Positions 28,717-38,747 of a stretch of DNA of 64,000 nt are shown piece after piece. How positions within the stretch are numbered: the first letter of the stretch is position 1; every line of letters starts with the position of its first letter. Made by a program: the position numbers and the translations under genes. The DNA is from Bdellovibrionales bacterium (GTDB lineage: Bacteria; Bdellovibrionota; Bdellovibrionia; Bdellovibrionales; UBA1609): positions 186,001-250,000 of the forward strand of contig JADJVA010000020.1 in the NCBI GenBank assembly GCA_016716765.1, given 5' to 3'. The notes beneath the pieces were generated by a model, which did no database searches, was not told the origin of the DNA, and saw nothing but the letters and a program-made list of their open reading frames with translations.

Positions 28717-31002
28717 CTATTGGATGGCTCCCTCCCATATAGAAGGGGATATGACAACTTCGCGACCTTCTAAAGCACGGTAAACTAAAAAATTGCGCAT
28801 AACGGCCTTCACATAAAAACTTGTCTCACTCCAAGGCAGTTCATCAATCCAGAGGTCATCGAAAGGATCTGAAGATCCCCGCGAACTCATCTTGGCCAAG
28901 TCTTCCCGATAAGCCAGCCACTTTCTGAGGCGACCAATACCAAGATTATAACTACCCAAAGCGAGCAACAAATGCCCATCAAAAGCTCTGATCATTCTTC
29001 TCAAATAACTTGTCCCAAACAAAATATTCAATTCCGGATCAAAGAGATCTTCCGGCAGCGATAGCTTCTTTTTGTAATTGGTGTATTGCGCAGAATCTCG
29101 CGCCGTAATGGGTACAATTTGCATCAGGCCCGCCGCGTTCGCGGGGCTCACAGCATCAAGACGAAAAGAACTCTCTTGTTTAATCAACCCAAGAACCAAA
29201 GCCGAGTCGAGCCCCTGCTTGATAGCCGCTTGTTTTACTAAAGACTGAAACTCTCGAGGAAAAGAAAGACCATAAAGCCCAGATCTCAAAAGCCCGCGAT
29301 CTTCCTCCCAAGCCTCATTCGTCATGGAGATAGCTCCGAAATGATCGAATGCTAAAGCCATCAACCTTGCTCTTACTATTTTTTCTTCCGGAGACTGTGG
29401 TGAAGGCAAAAACCCAAGTTCTGCTTGGGCTTCCTTAAGCCATCCGGCTTGCAACAGAACTTGAAATCTTTCCCAAGCCTGATTTTCTACCTCACTCAGC
29501 CAGAGCTGAATCTTAACTGGCCCCTTCGGGTCCGGTTCAAATCTCAGACGATTTTCGTTTGTTTCAATTCTGGTTCTCAATCCATAATAGGTTAAAGGAA
29601 AACGATCGATCAAGAGCTTCCCTTCCTGCACAGCACGTTCGGAATTGAATTTTTGAAGAGATCGGTACAGCCAATAGCGAGCTTGTAGCTCCCATTGTTT
29701 CCCCTTTGGAAGGGACAACAATCGCTCGAACGAAGCCACACCGGCCGGATATTTTTGCTGACGAAGATGAGTGAGACCCAATCTAAACAGGGCTTCAGCT
29801 GCGATATCTGTTCCCCCATGCTCCTGAATCAGTTTTTCAAAACTTTGTTCTGCTTTTTTATAATCACCCAAAAACAAGGAAGACTGTCCCATCACATAGA
29901 GAGGCGTCGCGGTTGACTTCCCCTTCATTTCGGACAGACTGGAGTCGGCAAGACGAACACTTTCAAGATAATAACCACGGCCAAAAAGATTTTTGGCCCA
30001 TTCAGCCTGACGCCCACCGTCCGCTTTATCTAATTGATCAAGAATTCTTTCTTTCAAAAGTCGAAGTTTAGAATCCGAGTTGGAAATTATATTCGTCAGA
30101 ACTTCAAGGATTTTATCACTGGCCCAATCAGATCTCCGTCCTCCGGGAAACTTCTTGATCAATTTCACACAGTCCTCTACGGCGGCAAGAAAATCTCCAC
30201 CGCTCAAAGCAACTCCTATCCTCTGCTGAAGTTCAGTCTCCTCTTGAGATACTTCAATGGTGAGATCCGGAGTGACTGCTTGGCCTTGCTGAATAACCGT
30301 TGTTTTGCTTTCAGATTTGGCTAAGACTCCCCGAAGGGATTCAAGCCGCTGACGCATTTCTGGTTGTGGCAGAGCACGGTAACTTCGTCCAAAATAATCG
30401 GCCGCCGCACTCAAATTCTGCTGAATAAAGGCCAGATCTCCAGCAGACCGATAAAGTTGTCCCTGGGCGGCCTGATCAAGCCAAGATTTTTTCTGCATGA
30501 TACGATCGATGGTATTCCATGCCTGACGTCGGTTGGATTTAAGCTGCTTACTCAGAAGGTGCAAAAGCGCTTTGACATAGACTTGCCGAAGCTCGTTCGC
30601 CTGGGGGCCCTGTAAAAACCAATCAGAATTTTTGTCTATTCTATCAATGATAGAGCTCAAGGACACAAGATGACCTTGGTTTTTTTCAGATAACTTCATG
30701 GCACAATTCAACTCTGTGATCGCTAACCAGGGTCGCAATCCCTGAGCTATCTTGTTGAGTTGGGCAGCTGTTCCCAAGCACTTCTCCGCATTATTTTTTT
30801 TATCTTCCTGTCTCAAGGTTATCAGTAGACGAGCAACTGAAGCTCCACCTTTAGGAATTGGAGAATTATCGAAGTACCACCTTGAGGCCGGCAGCTCAAT
30901 GTCACTTCTCAGCAACACTTGGCGAAGATTTACCTGCGCCTCGCCCAAAGCAGACATCCAGATTGCAATAAAGACAAGTGCCCTGATGACGATTTTAAAC
31001 AT
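28717..31002 (-). CDS. Soluble lytic murein transglycosylase (Slt70-like)
   Basis: The 761-residue protein has a signal peptide (VIRALVFIAIWMSALGEAQ), a long helical superhelical/TPR region (including QSSLFLGDYKKAEQSFEKLI) and a C-terminal SLT domain with catalytic Glu in LIKQESSFR, then AAGLMQIVP and GSYNLGIGRL. It digests peptidoglycan in the periplasm. ATG 31002 overlaps the batD stop as TGATG, so it is coupled to the Bat operon. This links wall hydrolysis to that operon, although how they cooperate is unknown. Confidence 0.92.
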   Translation of the reverse strand: MFKIVIRALVFIAIWMSALGEAQVNLRQVLLRSDIELPASRWYFDNSPIPKGGASVARLLITLRQEDKKNNAEKCLGTAAQLNKIAQGLRPWLAITELNCAMKLSEKNQGHLVSLSSIIDRIDKNSDWFLQGPQANELRQVYVKALLHLLSKQLKSNRRQAWNTIDRIMQKKSWLDQAAQGQLYRSAGDLAFIQQNLSAAADYFGRSYRALPQPEMRQRLESLRGVLAKSESKTTVIQQGQAVTPDLTIEVSQEETELQQRIGVALSGGDFLAAVEDCVKLIKKFPGGRRSDWASDKILEVLTNIISNSDSKLRLLKERILDQLDKADGGRQAEWAKNLFGRGYYLESVRLADSSLSEMKGKSTATPLYVMGQSSLFLGDYKKAEQSFEKLIQEHGGTDIAAEALFRLGLTHLRQQKYPAGVASFERLLSLPKGKQWELQARYWLYRSLQKFNSERAVQEGKLLIDRFPLTYYGLRTRIETNENRLRFEPDPKGPVKIQLWLSEVENQAWERFQVLLQAGWLKEAQAELGFLPSPQSPEEKIVRARLMALAFDHFGAISMTNEAWEEDRGLLRSGLYGLSFPREFQSLVKQAAIKQGLDSALVLGLIKQESSFRLDAVSPANAAGLMQIVPITARDSAQYTNYKKKLSLPEDLFDPELNILFGTSYLRRMIRAFDGHLLLALGSYNLGIGRLRKWLAYREDLAKMSSRGSSDPFDDLWIDELPWSETSFYVKAVMRNFLVYRALEGREVVISPSIWEGAIQ

Positions 31003-32915
31003 CAAGCCTTACCTTTGTCAGGTGTTGTTTCCTGTAGAGAAACAAGAGCAAGATCAAGAGTGTGACTCAAAAGTTTATCTAATTCGCTCACTGTCTTTTT
31101 AAGCTCCTTTTTATCCCTCAGCGAGGCGGTCAATGCCTCCGGCGCAAATCCCAAGGCCTCTAGAGTATTCATGATCTTGCGTAGAGGAGCTTCGACCTCC
31201 CGTCGAACGCTTGGAGGAGCCTTCATGACTAGCTTTTCCAGTTCCTGATATCCTCCCCTCGATCCTGAAATTTCTCCCAAGATCAGATAAATGAGATTGG
31301 TTCCTTCGACCCCCACCGAGCGCCAATCTCCCTTGTCCGCAAGCTTAATGATACGAAGAATTCTCTTCTTGTAGAGAGCCCGCAAATCCCTGCCCTTTCG
31401 CCAAATACCAAATTGCATCATTGTCCAGAATCCCAGGGCAATGAATATCGCTAAGTAAACAAAAGGCCAAAATATCAGAGGCTGAAAAGGAAAGTCCCAT
31501 CCGCTTTCTTCCCACCCCAAAGCCAGATCAGGCATGCCGTTGCGAGCTTCCTTTTCCTTTTCTTTAGCTTCGTCCTTTGATTCTCTTGGAGCCGACGCAA
31601 TCGCCTGATCGCCAGCGCTTGGTGTCACGGTCAACACAATCTCGGAGGTCCCCCTCTTGTAAAACTGACCGGTATTGGGATCAAAAAGACTAAAACTGAG
31701 AGCAGGTATGGTAACCGATCCTGCCTCCCGGGGAATCAATAAAACTTCAAATTCTTTATAACTCTGTCCGTTCTTAAAAAATTTTGATTCACTCTTGGTA
31801 TCATAGACTTCAATTGAAGAGGGAAGACCGAGCTTTGGCAGATCAATCAGCTTCGCATTGCCGCGACCATCAAACCTAACCTTCAATGTTACGGGTTGGT
31901 TCGCAGCAACCGTCTGCTCTGAAATCCCTCCCGTCACTTCAAATTGTCCAACAGCACCTGTATAATCAGCCGGTCGGCCCTCTGAGGGCACGGGTAAGAC
32001 CTGAATTTCCACAGGCTTGCTGGCCTTCGTGTAAACATATTGACGACCAAATCCAAAAGCAGAGTCGGCCATAACTGAGCATTTTGCTTTGTAAGGATCT
32101 ATAACGGCTTTGCCTTGCTTGATAGGAAATAGGGCATAAGACACAAGCAAAGCCTTCTTATATACCAAGCCATTGATCACCTCATCTTGCCACTCGAGGC
32201 GAGTCGCCAGATCAATCTCTTCTTTCCAAAATCCATTGAGCGCTGGATATTTAAGAGTGTCGATATCACGGATCAAACTACGTGTGTAAAGATACCAGGA
32301 AGCAGTCACTTGCTGTCCTTCATAAACCTTCGTTTTGTCCACGTCGACTTGAATAAAAAATGATTCATCTGGGTTGATAGGTTGCGATTTGAATCCAGGC
32401 ATCCGCCTGCGCAGCAATTGAGAGAACAGCTCATCGGCATCATCCAAGGGATCAACGGGCTGTCCCGGAGGTGTTTGAGCTTTTGGACGAGTTGGAATAG
32501 AACCCGCCTTCTTCACTTCAATGTCGAGAGCCTTGGTCCTATAGGAGTTTCCATTTACGACGACTTCAACAGGATCGATGCGTTGCTTTCCCGCCGCATT
32601 GGGGGCCAACATATAATTGAAAATCCGGGACTGCTGGACCTGAAACTGTCCATTGGCGTACGTGCTACTTGTCTCCGATGATGACCAGGAATTAATAAGA
32701 TCAAGATTTTTAAAACTTGGCAGTCGGGGTTCTTCAACCGTCACGCTTCCTTTGCTCGACACTGAAATGAGAAGGGTGAAGGTATCCCCTTCCTCCATTG
32801 ATTCTCGATCCACAGAGGCCGTGACGTTGACTCCCTCAGACGCCAATGCCCAATTAAGATTCAGCCCCGTGACAGCGAAGACAAATAGCAACCAGAATTT
32901 ACCAATCTTTGCCAT
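31002..32915 (-). CDS. batD: BatD-family protein
   Basis: The 637-residue protein has a signal peptide, a beta-rich periplasmic region of repeated Ig-like domains (VNVTASVDRESMEEGDTFTL at the start), a membrane helix near residue 490 (FWPFVYLAIFIALGFWTMMQF) and a soluble tail. This is the BatD layout. Bat proteins are membrane-associated VWA/TPR factors linked to envelope stress and aerotolerance in other bacteria. Its start overlaps batC by 17 bp, with AAGGAGG upstream. Confidence 0.9.
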   Translation of the reverse strand: MAKIGKFWLLFVFAVTGLNLNWALASEGVNVTASVDRESMEEGDTFTLLISVSSKGSVTVEEPRLPSFKNLDLINSWSSSETSSTYANGQFQVQQSRIFNYMLAPNAAGKQRIDPVEVVVNGNSYRTKALDIEVKKAGSIPTRPKAQTPPGQPVDPLDDADELFSQLLRRRMPGFKSQPINPDESFFIQVDVDKTKVYEGQQVTASWYLYTRSLIRDIDTLKYPALNGFWKEEIDLATRLEWQDEVINGLVYKKALLVSYALFPIKQGKAVIDPYKAKCSVMADSAFGFGRQYVYTKASKPVEIQVLPVPSEGRPADYTGAVGQFEVTGGISEQTVAANQPVTLKVRFDGRGNAKLIDLPKLGLPSSIEVYDTKSESKFFKNGQSYKEFEVLLIPREAGSVTIPALSFSLFDPNTGQFYKRGTSEIVLTVTPSAGDQAIASAPRESKDEAKEKEKEARNGMPDLALGWEESGWDFPFQPLIFWPFVYLAIFIALGFWTMMQFGIWRKGRDLRALYKKRILRIIKLADKGDWRSVGVEGTNLIYLILGEISGSRGGYQELEKLVMKAPPSVRREVEAPLRKIMNTLEALGFAPEALTASLRDKKELKKTVSELDKLLSHTLDLALVSLQETTPDKGKA

Positions 32916-33612
32916 TCGGTGCCTCCTTTAATCCCTGTTCATTTTCTTCTGCGCGAATTTTCTGCTCCTGATTTTTCAACTCTTCTAAGATAGCTTGAAT
33001 TTGTTCCTTTGTTAAAGACCCTCCTCCAAGTTTCTGTTTTGTGGGCTTAGAGTTCTCATACTGTTGGTCCTTGCTCTGATCTCGTTTGTCTTTGCCCTTC
33101 CCCTCTCCCTTTTCCTTTCCGTTGGGATCGTCCTTTTTATCTTTCCCCTCTCCTTTTCCTTTGCCCTGGCCTTCTCCTTGCCATAGCAACTCAATATTTG
33201 TCTTTACCTCGACAGAATCGGGGCGAAGCTCCAAGGCATTTTGATAGTTCTGAAGAGCCGCTTCAATCTGACCCTCTTGGGCCAAGGCAACTGCCGCATT
33301 GAAAAAACCGTAAAATTGTAACTCAGGATTGCCTTCAGCCAAACGAACTACGGTACCAAAAGTTTTCACGGCTTTATCAGGTTCCTTATTGAGTAAAAAG
33401 GCCAGTCCCAAATTCAGTTGAACGTACAAATTAAATGGATCCTCAGCAAGGGCCGCCACAAAACTCTTGTAAGCCGGATAGCTGCTTTCCTTCTTAAGAC
33501 TATCGACCCCCTGATTGTTGAGCTCGATGGCCTTCACACTTAAATTTCTGGCAATGACCGCCGTTGCCGCCAAACACAAACAAAGAATAATTCCAACAAT
33601 CAGACTTTTCAT
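32899..33612 (-). CDS. batC: TPR protein BatC
   Basis: The 237-residue protein has an N-terminal signal or membrane helix, two or three TPR repeats (about residues 30-145), and a Lys/Gly/Glu low-complexity tail (QGEGQGKGKGEGKDKK). This is typical of BatC, which probably bridges BatA/BatB and BatD. The start overlaps the batB stop (ATGA). Confidence 0.88.
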   Translation of the reverse strand: MKSLIVGIILCLCLAATAVIARNLSVKAIELNNQGVDSLKKESSYPAYKSFVAALAEDPFNLYVQLNLGLAFLLNKEPDKAVKTFGTVVRLAEGNPELQFYGFFNAAVALAQEGQIEAALQNYQNALELRPDSVEVKTNIELLWQGEGQGKGKGEGKDKKDDPNGKEKGEGKGKDKRDQSKDQQYENSKPTKQKLGGGSLTKEQIQAILEELKNQEQKIRAEENEQGLKEAPNGKDW

Positions 33613-34679
33613 TGCTCAGCAACCTCGAATCGCCCCTTCCAAATCCGGCCCGAGCGGCGGCGTTCGCTGAGTGCCAATTCGATCAGCAGCAAAATAATTC
33701 CTGCGATAAGAAATCCCTGATATTTCTCATCGTAATTTGTCACAACCGCAGAACCAAACTGTGATTGTTCGAGTTTACGAATATCCTCATACAGAGTCCG
33801 AGGGGCATTACCTCCAAATGTGGCGTGATAAAAACTTCCCTTCCCTTCGCTGGCCAGATCCTTCAAGGGCGTTCCCTTGGTTTGGGTCAATATCACCTTT
33901 CCACTTTGATCCTTACGATATCCACGAAGATTTCCAAATTCATCTCGCAGAGGAATCGGTCCCCCTTTTTCTGTTCCCACTCCTAAAGAGAATATTCGAA
34001 TGCCTTCATCAGCCAATTCCTTTGCTACCTTCAAAGCTCCAGGCTCTTGATCTTCACCATCTGAAACAATCAAAATCGCTCGAGTGACTGATGAATCCTC
34101 ATCTGCTTCAATTCCCCCTCGACGAAAAGCATCCTTGGCTTCGCCGAGCGCCTTAGCAAACTCAGTGCCCTGACTTGATACCGATTTGGGAGAAAGGGAT
34201 TCAATAAACATCTTTATCGCTGACAAATCGGTGCTTACGGGAGACATCACCACCGCCGAGCTCGCAAAAGCTATCAATCCGACGCGATCTCCGGACATCA
34301 GATCGAGAAGACGTCCCACCTCTTTCTTAGCCAATTCTAAACGACTTGGTTTCACGTCCTCAGATTCCATGCTGTTGGACACATCAAACAGAATAACGAT
34401 CTCGATGCCCTCGCTTTTTACTTTCTGCCGTGACTGCCCCGCTTGGGGACGGGCCAAGGCAAAGATAAAACAGCCAATCGCAGAGAGTTCTAAAATGAGT
34501 TTCCAACGACGCCGAACGGTCGATACGCTCGAAGTGAGAAAAGGGGCCAGCTTTGAACCCAGAGCCTTCACTATTTTTCTGGTCTGCACTCGATTCAAGT
34601 AAACAGAAAGAACAAAAAACAAGGGAATCAACCAGAGCAGTTGCAGAGCTGCGGGGTCAGCAAAACGATATTCATTCAT
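33609..34679 (-). CDS. batB: VWA-domain protein BatB
   Basis: The 356-residue protein has two N-terminal membrane helices, a von Willebrand factor A domain with the MIDAS motif FDVSNSMES (near residues 98-106), and a C-terminal membrane helix (LIAGIILLLIELAL). ATG 34679 overlaps the batA stop as TGATG. The VWA domain is expected to face the periplasm and bind a partner through a metal. Confidence 0.9.
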   Translation of the reverse strand: MNEYRFADPAALQLLWLIPLFFVLSVYLNRVQTRKIVKALGSKLAPFLTSSVSTVRRRWKLILELSAIGCFIFALARPQAGQSRQKVKSEGIEIVILFDVSNSMESEDVKPSRLELAKKEVGRLLDLMSGDRVGLIAFASSAVVMSPVSTDLSAIKMFIESLSPKSVSSQGTEFAKALGEAKDAFRRGGIEADEDSSVTRAILIVSDGEDQEPGALKVAKELADEGIRIFSLGVGTEKGGPIPLRDEFGNLRGYRKDQSGKVILTQTKGTPLKDLASEGKGSFYHATFGGNAPRTLYEDIRKLEQSQFGSAVVTNYDEKYQGFLIAGIILLLIELALSERRRSGRIWKGRFEVAEQ

Positions 34680-35683
34680 CAAGGCCCCCTTCTCAAAACA
34701 GTTCTACCTATAAAAGAAGAAATAATGAGCAGTACCAAGCCCGCCTCTAAGTAGGGTGGATACAATTCTGAATACCTTGTGAACTCATTGACCTCAACCT
34801 TGGTTTTTTCTAGACGATCAATATCCTTAAATACATTTTCGAGAGCTTTACCATCAATAGCTCGATAATATTTCCCGCCGGTCTCTGAAGCCATTCGACC
34901 CAGCAGTTCATCATTGATGGCGCTATGTATGGGACGATAACGTTTAACTTTTCCGCCCCTGCCATTATCAAGATAAACAGGTAACTGAGCCTGTCCGTCT
35001 CGACCCATTCCAATACTATAGGCCTTAATACCCAAGTCCCGGGCCATTTCAATCGCGGTCTGGGGATCAATAGTTCCGCTGTTATTTTCTCCATCTGTTA
35101 AGAAGATAACAACCCGAGATTTTGCCGTAGAGTCCTTCAATCGACCAACCGCATTGGCCAAGGCGACCCCGATGGCAGTTCCCATCTTGATGTTCCGCGA
35201 AGTCTGGACCTGCGCCAGATTATTCATGAGGAGGGGATAGTCGAGCGTCATGGGCACCCGAGTGTAGGATTCCCCAGAAAACACGACCAACCCAATACGA
35301 TCTGAGATCCGCCCTTTGATAAAATCATGGATCACTTTTTTCGAGGACTCCAAACGATTTTCTGGCTGCATATCCTCTATCAACATACTATCGGAAATAT
35401 CTAGAACGATCATAATATCAATGCTCTCAACATTTCTCTTCATTTTCGTGTCACTCTTTTGAGGACGCGCCAAGGCGACAACCACAAAGAAAAGACCAAA
35501 CAGTTTCAGAACAGTCGGAATACCGACGAGCCGAGCCCGAAGTGTACTTCCAGCAGCCTTAAGAATTTTGATCGAGCTGAATTGAACTGACGGCCTCTGC
35601 CTTTTGCGCATGAACCATCTCCAAATAAAAATCAAAACTAAGGGAGCAAGAAAGCCAAAGGCCCAAGGAGATGCCCACGTCAC
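34679..35683 (-). CDS. batA: VWA-domain protein BatA
   Basis: The 334-residue protein has two N-terminal membrane helices, a VWA domain with MIDAS motif LDISDSM and the second metal-loop TDGENNSG, and a C-terminal membrane helix. It starts at GTG 35683 (GGAGGGG upstream), which overlaps the stop of the preceding gene as GTGA. It is a paralogue of the next gene, batB. Confidence 0.9.
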   Translation of the reverse strand: MTWASPWAFGFLAPLVLIFIWRWFMRKRQRPSVQFSSIKILKAAGSTLRARLVGIPTVLKLFGLFFVVVALARPQKSDTKMKRNVESIDIMIVLDISDSMLIEDMQPENRLESSKKVIHDFIKGRISDRIGLVVFSGESYTRVPMTLDYPLLMNNLAQVQTSRNIKMGTAIGVALANAVGRLKDSTAKSRVVIFLTDGENNSGTIDPQTAIEMARDLGIKAYSIGMGRDGQAQLPVYLDNGRGGKVKRYRPIHSAINDELLGRMASETGGKYYRAIDGKALENVFKDIDRLEKTKVEVNEFTRYSELYPPYLEAGLVLLIISSFIGRTVLRRGP

Positions 35684-36597
35684 TTCGAACCCCCTCCCGC
35701 CAATTGGTGTTCGATTCGGTCCGCCATCTGTCGAGTCATCTCCATCAGTTGTTCAGCATCCACTCGGGAAACAGTGGTCGCCGATTTCGTTTTTCTCAAT
35801 TCGTTGAAGAGTCGACGCAAATCAGAGGCTGTTGTTTTATAAACCTGCTTGTAACGATTCTTAATTTCATTCATCACCGCTCGATCGCTCCACTCGAGAG
35901 CAGGCACCAAGAGCCGTCTCACGAGATAGAGTCGAAAAAGCTGATCCAAATCGTACACAAAACTATTTAAACTGTCCGCCTGATCCGGGCGCAGTTTTCG
36001 CAGCAAACCTCGTATCCCTTTATTCATTTCATTGAATGGAGAAAGAGCCGTCTTGTTGGCGGCGAGCTTTTCAAGCAAGCGTTTACGCGAGTAATATCGA
36101 AGGCCCTGCCGCCAAAAGAAGCCAAGAAAAATCAAAGCAAGCACTATCCAAAGACCGTACAACCAAGGCGGAAAACCCATTTGAAAGGGTCCAAAAGGCG
36201 GCACCATTTGAGCCTGTGTTTTTCCTTCTAGAACCGATTTGACTTGCCACTCAATTTTACTCATTTTCACTGTGTTTGTGCCATCAGTGAGAATAAGATC
36301 ATCTCCCACATAACTTCCAGGCCTATATCCTGTTACCACCAATTGGATTTGATCAGAAGATTGGGTGACTACTTTCAATGGGTAGAGGGAGTATTGCTGC
36401 TCTTGTTTACTAAATCGAATCATCGGATGAGCTTTCCATTCGGCGACAGGCTCCCCACGACAGGTGAGCAGGTACTTGCTTCCAACCGTAAAGGAGTCTA
36501 GCTTCGCTGCCCCTGCTTGAGGGGCCTCTTCAAGATTGCAATTCCAGATCGGAGCGTTTGCACTTTCGGAAGGCAAACTTTCCGGATTTGAATTCAC
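35680..36597 (-). CDS. Bat-operon membrane protein of unknown function
   Basis: The 305-residue protein has a beta-rich N-terminal 130 residues, one membrane helix (LYGLWIVLALIFLGFFWRQG) and a helical C-terminal domain. Proteins of this layout (similar to DUF4381 or BatD tails) lie between DUF58 and BatA in many Bat operons. It starts at GTG 36597 with AAGGAG eight bases upstream, overlaps DUF58 as GTGA, and ends overlapping batA. The role is inferred only from position. Confidence 0.75.
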   Translation of the reverse strand: MNSNPESLPSESANAPIWNCNLEEAPQAGAAKLDSFTVGSKYLLTCRGEPVAEWKAHPMIRFSKQEQQYSLYPLKVVTQSSDQIQLVVTGYRPGSYVGDDLILTDGTNTVKMSKIEWQVKSVLEGKTQAQMVPPFGPFQMGFPPWLYGLWIVLALIFLGFFWRQGLRYYSRKRLLEKLAANKTALSPFNEMNKGIRGLLRKLRPDQADSLNSFVYDLDQLFRLYLVRRLLVPALEWSDRAVMNEIKNRYKQVYKTTASDLRRLFNELRKTKSATTVSRVDAEQLMEMTRQMADRIEHQLAGGGSK

Positions 36598-37469
36598 CGT
36601 CGACTCCTTCTTTTGAAAAAGGCGATCAAGGGTTCGACAATATCTTCACCGGCTTTCAAATCAATCCGATCCACTCGGGCCCTTTTCAAAGCCAATTCCC
36701 GACTGCTTATTTTTGCCTGTGAGGATTCGAGAAAGGCCTTCCGAAACGCAGGAGATGAGGTATCCACAGTATAGATCTCACCAGACTCTGCGTCATGAAA
36801 ATCAATGATTCCCATTGCTGGAATCTCCCTCTCGGCCGGATCCTGCACCACGGCTGCAACCGTATCATGCTTGCGCCCCAACATTCTCAGGGGACCATCA
36901 AATCCTTCATCCATAAAATCGCTAAAAATAAAAATATGCGACTTCTTTTTTAGGACCCCTTGCAAAAACTCAAGGGCGACTTTGAGCCCAGTTCCTTGAG
37001 ATTTGGGTTTAAAATAGTATAAATCACTCATGATGCGATGAATTTGTCCCCGTCCTTTTTTAGGAGGAACATAGTGCTCCACCTGATCGCTAAACAAGAG
37101 CAAACCCACTGGGTCCTTGTTTTTGGCAGCAGAAAAACTAAGGAGGGCCGCCAAATGCGTCACGATTTCGCCCTTGAAATATTCCTTTGATCCAAAATTA
37201 ACAGAACCACTCACATCGACTGCCAACATGACAGTCATTTCACGCTCTTCATCAAATTTCTTGATAAAGGGCTTTCCCGCCCGCGCGGTAACAGGCCATG
37301 AGATCGCACGAACATCATCACCCGGGACGTACTCGCGAAATTCTGAAAAAGTCATTCCCTGCCCACGAAACGCAGAATGATATTCTCCCGCGAACAGATT
37401 ATTCACGAGACGCCGTGTGCTCAATTCAAGCAACTTCACTTTTTTAAGTATCTCAGGAGGTAAACTCAA
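36594..37469 (-). CDS. DUF58 (VWA-like) protein of the MoxR/Bat operon
   Basis: The 291-residue protein has the DUF58 signature (YHSAFRGQGMTFSEFREY, then PGDDVRAISW) and a VWA-like fold with VDVSGSV. DUF58 proteins work with MoxR AAA+ ATPases. It starts at TTG 37469, two bases beyond the moxR stop. Confidence 0.9.
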   Translation of the reverse strand: MSLPPEILKKVKLLELSTRRLVNNLFAGEYHSAFRGQGMTFSEFREYVPGDDVRAISWPVTARAGKPFIKKFDEEREMTVMLAVDVSGSVNFGSKEYFKGEIVTHLAALLSFSAAKNKDPVGLLLFSDQVEHYVPPKKGRGQIHRIMSDLYYFKPKSQGTGLKVALEFLQGVLKKKSHIFIFSDFMDEGFDGPLRMLGRKHDTVAAVVQDPAEREIPAMGIIDFHDAESGEIYTVDTSSPAFRKAFLESSQAKISSRELALKRARVDRIDLKAGEDIVEPLIAFFKRRSRR

Positions 37470-37470
37470 A

Positions 37471-38460
37471 TTATGGCACCTCGATATGACTGAGCAGCTC
37501 CTTAATGATCTCTTCGGAGCCGACTTCTTCGGCCTCAGCTTCGTAGGTTAAAATCAACCGGTGGCGCAAAACATTGTAAGCAACGGCCTTAATGTCTTCA
37601 ACTGTCACAAACCCACGTCCCCTCAGAAATGCATGGGCTCGGCCAGCACGAGCCAAATTGATTGTGGCTCGCGGAGAAGCGCCGACAGCCAGCAAGCTCT
37701 GTATATGACCCAAACCATATTCGCTCGGGCTGCGAGTTGCCATAACCAATTCCACAATATAGTTTTTCAATTTTTCGTCGACGTAAATGGCGTCAATTCT
37801 CTCTTTGGCTCGCATCAATTCTTCTTTTCCGATAACCGACTCAATCTGCGGCGAATGATCTGTCGACATCCTATCCAAAATCAAGGCCTCTTCTTCTTTT
37901 TTTGGATAGGTCACAATAACCTTAAACATAAATCGATCGAGTTGGGCTTCAGGCAATGGATAAGTTCCCTCTTGTTCCAATGGGTTTTGAGTTGCCAGAA
38001 CCAAAAAGGGTCGCGCCAAAGGATAGGTTTCATCTCCAATCGTCACCTGTTTTTCGGCCATGGCTTCGAGCAGGGCACTCTGAACTTTAGCTGGAGCCCG
38101 ATTGATTTCATCAGCTAAAACGATATTTGTAAAAATAGGTCCCTTCTTCGGCATAAACTCATTCGTCTTCATGTTGAAAATCATCGTCCCAATGAGATCC
38201 GTAGGCAAAAGGTCGGGGGTGAATTGTATTCTCTGAAATTGCAAGGAAGTGGCTCGACCGATAGAGGAAATGACCAAGGTTTTTGCCAAGCCCGGTACGC
38301 CTTCCAGCAAAACATGGCCCCCGGTTAACAGACCCATAATAATGCTCTCAACCATTTCTCTTTGTCCGACAATGACCTTTCCGACTTCGGCTATAACTCT
38401 CTCGACAAATTTGCTTTCTTGTTTGATCGCTTCATTTAGCGCCAGTATGTCCACTTGCAC
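37471..38460 (-). CDS. MoxR-family AAA+ ATPase
   Basis: The 329-residue AAA+ protein has Walker A EGVPGLAKT, Walker B VLADEINRAPAK and sensor ATQNPLEQEGTYPLPEAQLDRF. MoxR ATPases act as chaperones that help VWA proteins assemble. It heads the operon moxR-DUF58-x-batA-batB-batC-batD-slt. I chose GTG 38460, with GAGGAG seven bases upstream; a GTG four bases beyond that is less well placed. The promoter should lie in 38461-38747. Confidence 0.93.
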   Translation of the reverse strand: MQVDILALNEAIKQESKFVERVIAEVGKVIVGQREMVESIIMGLLTGGHVLLEGVPGLAKTLVISSIGRATSLQFQRIQFTPDLLPTDLIGTMIFNMKTNEFMPKKGPIFTNIVLADEINRAPAKVQSALLEAMAEKQVTIGDETYPLARPFLVLATQNPLEQEGTYPLPEAQLDRFMFKVIVTYPKKEEEALILDRMSTDHSPQIESVIGKEELMRAKERIDAIYVDEKLKNYIVELVMATRSPSEYGLGHIQSLLAVGASPRATINLARAGRAHAFLRGRGFVTVEDIKAVAYNVLRHRLILTYEAEAEEVGSEEIIKELLSHIEVP

Positions 38461-38747
38461 GGCGTATCTCCTCTCCGCTGACCGACCAAAAATCCATCCC
38501 ATTCATGAAAAAGCGAAATATTCTTATGGCATGGGGTCCCTATTCTCACAGGATGAGCGCGGAGAAACAACAATTTCTTGAAGTTTCTCATTGGGTCAAC
38601 AGAATTTTCACTATACACTTGCCATGAAGCAAACCAGTTGCCAGTTCGAGTCTACTTCGCAATATTAGGATCCACGCGAGACGATGGGCCAGAATTGGAC
38701 TTCACTTCCTAAAAGTTTGGGCATACCTAAGAGGCGGGAAAATAAAA

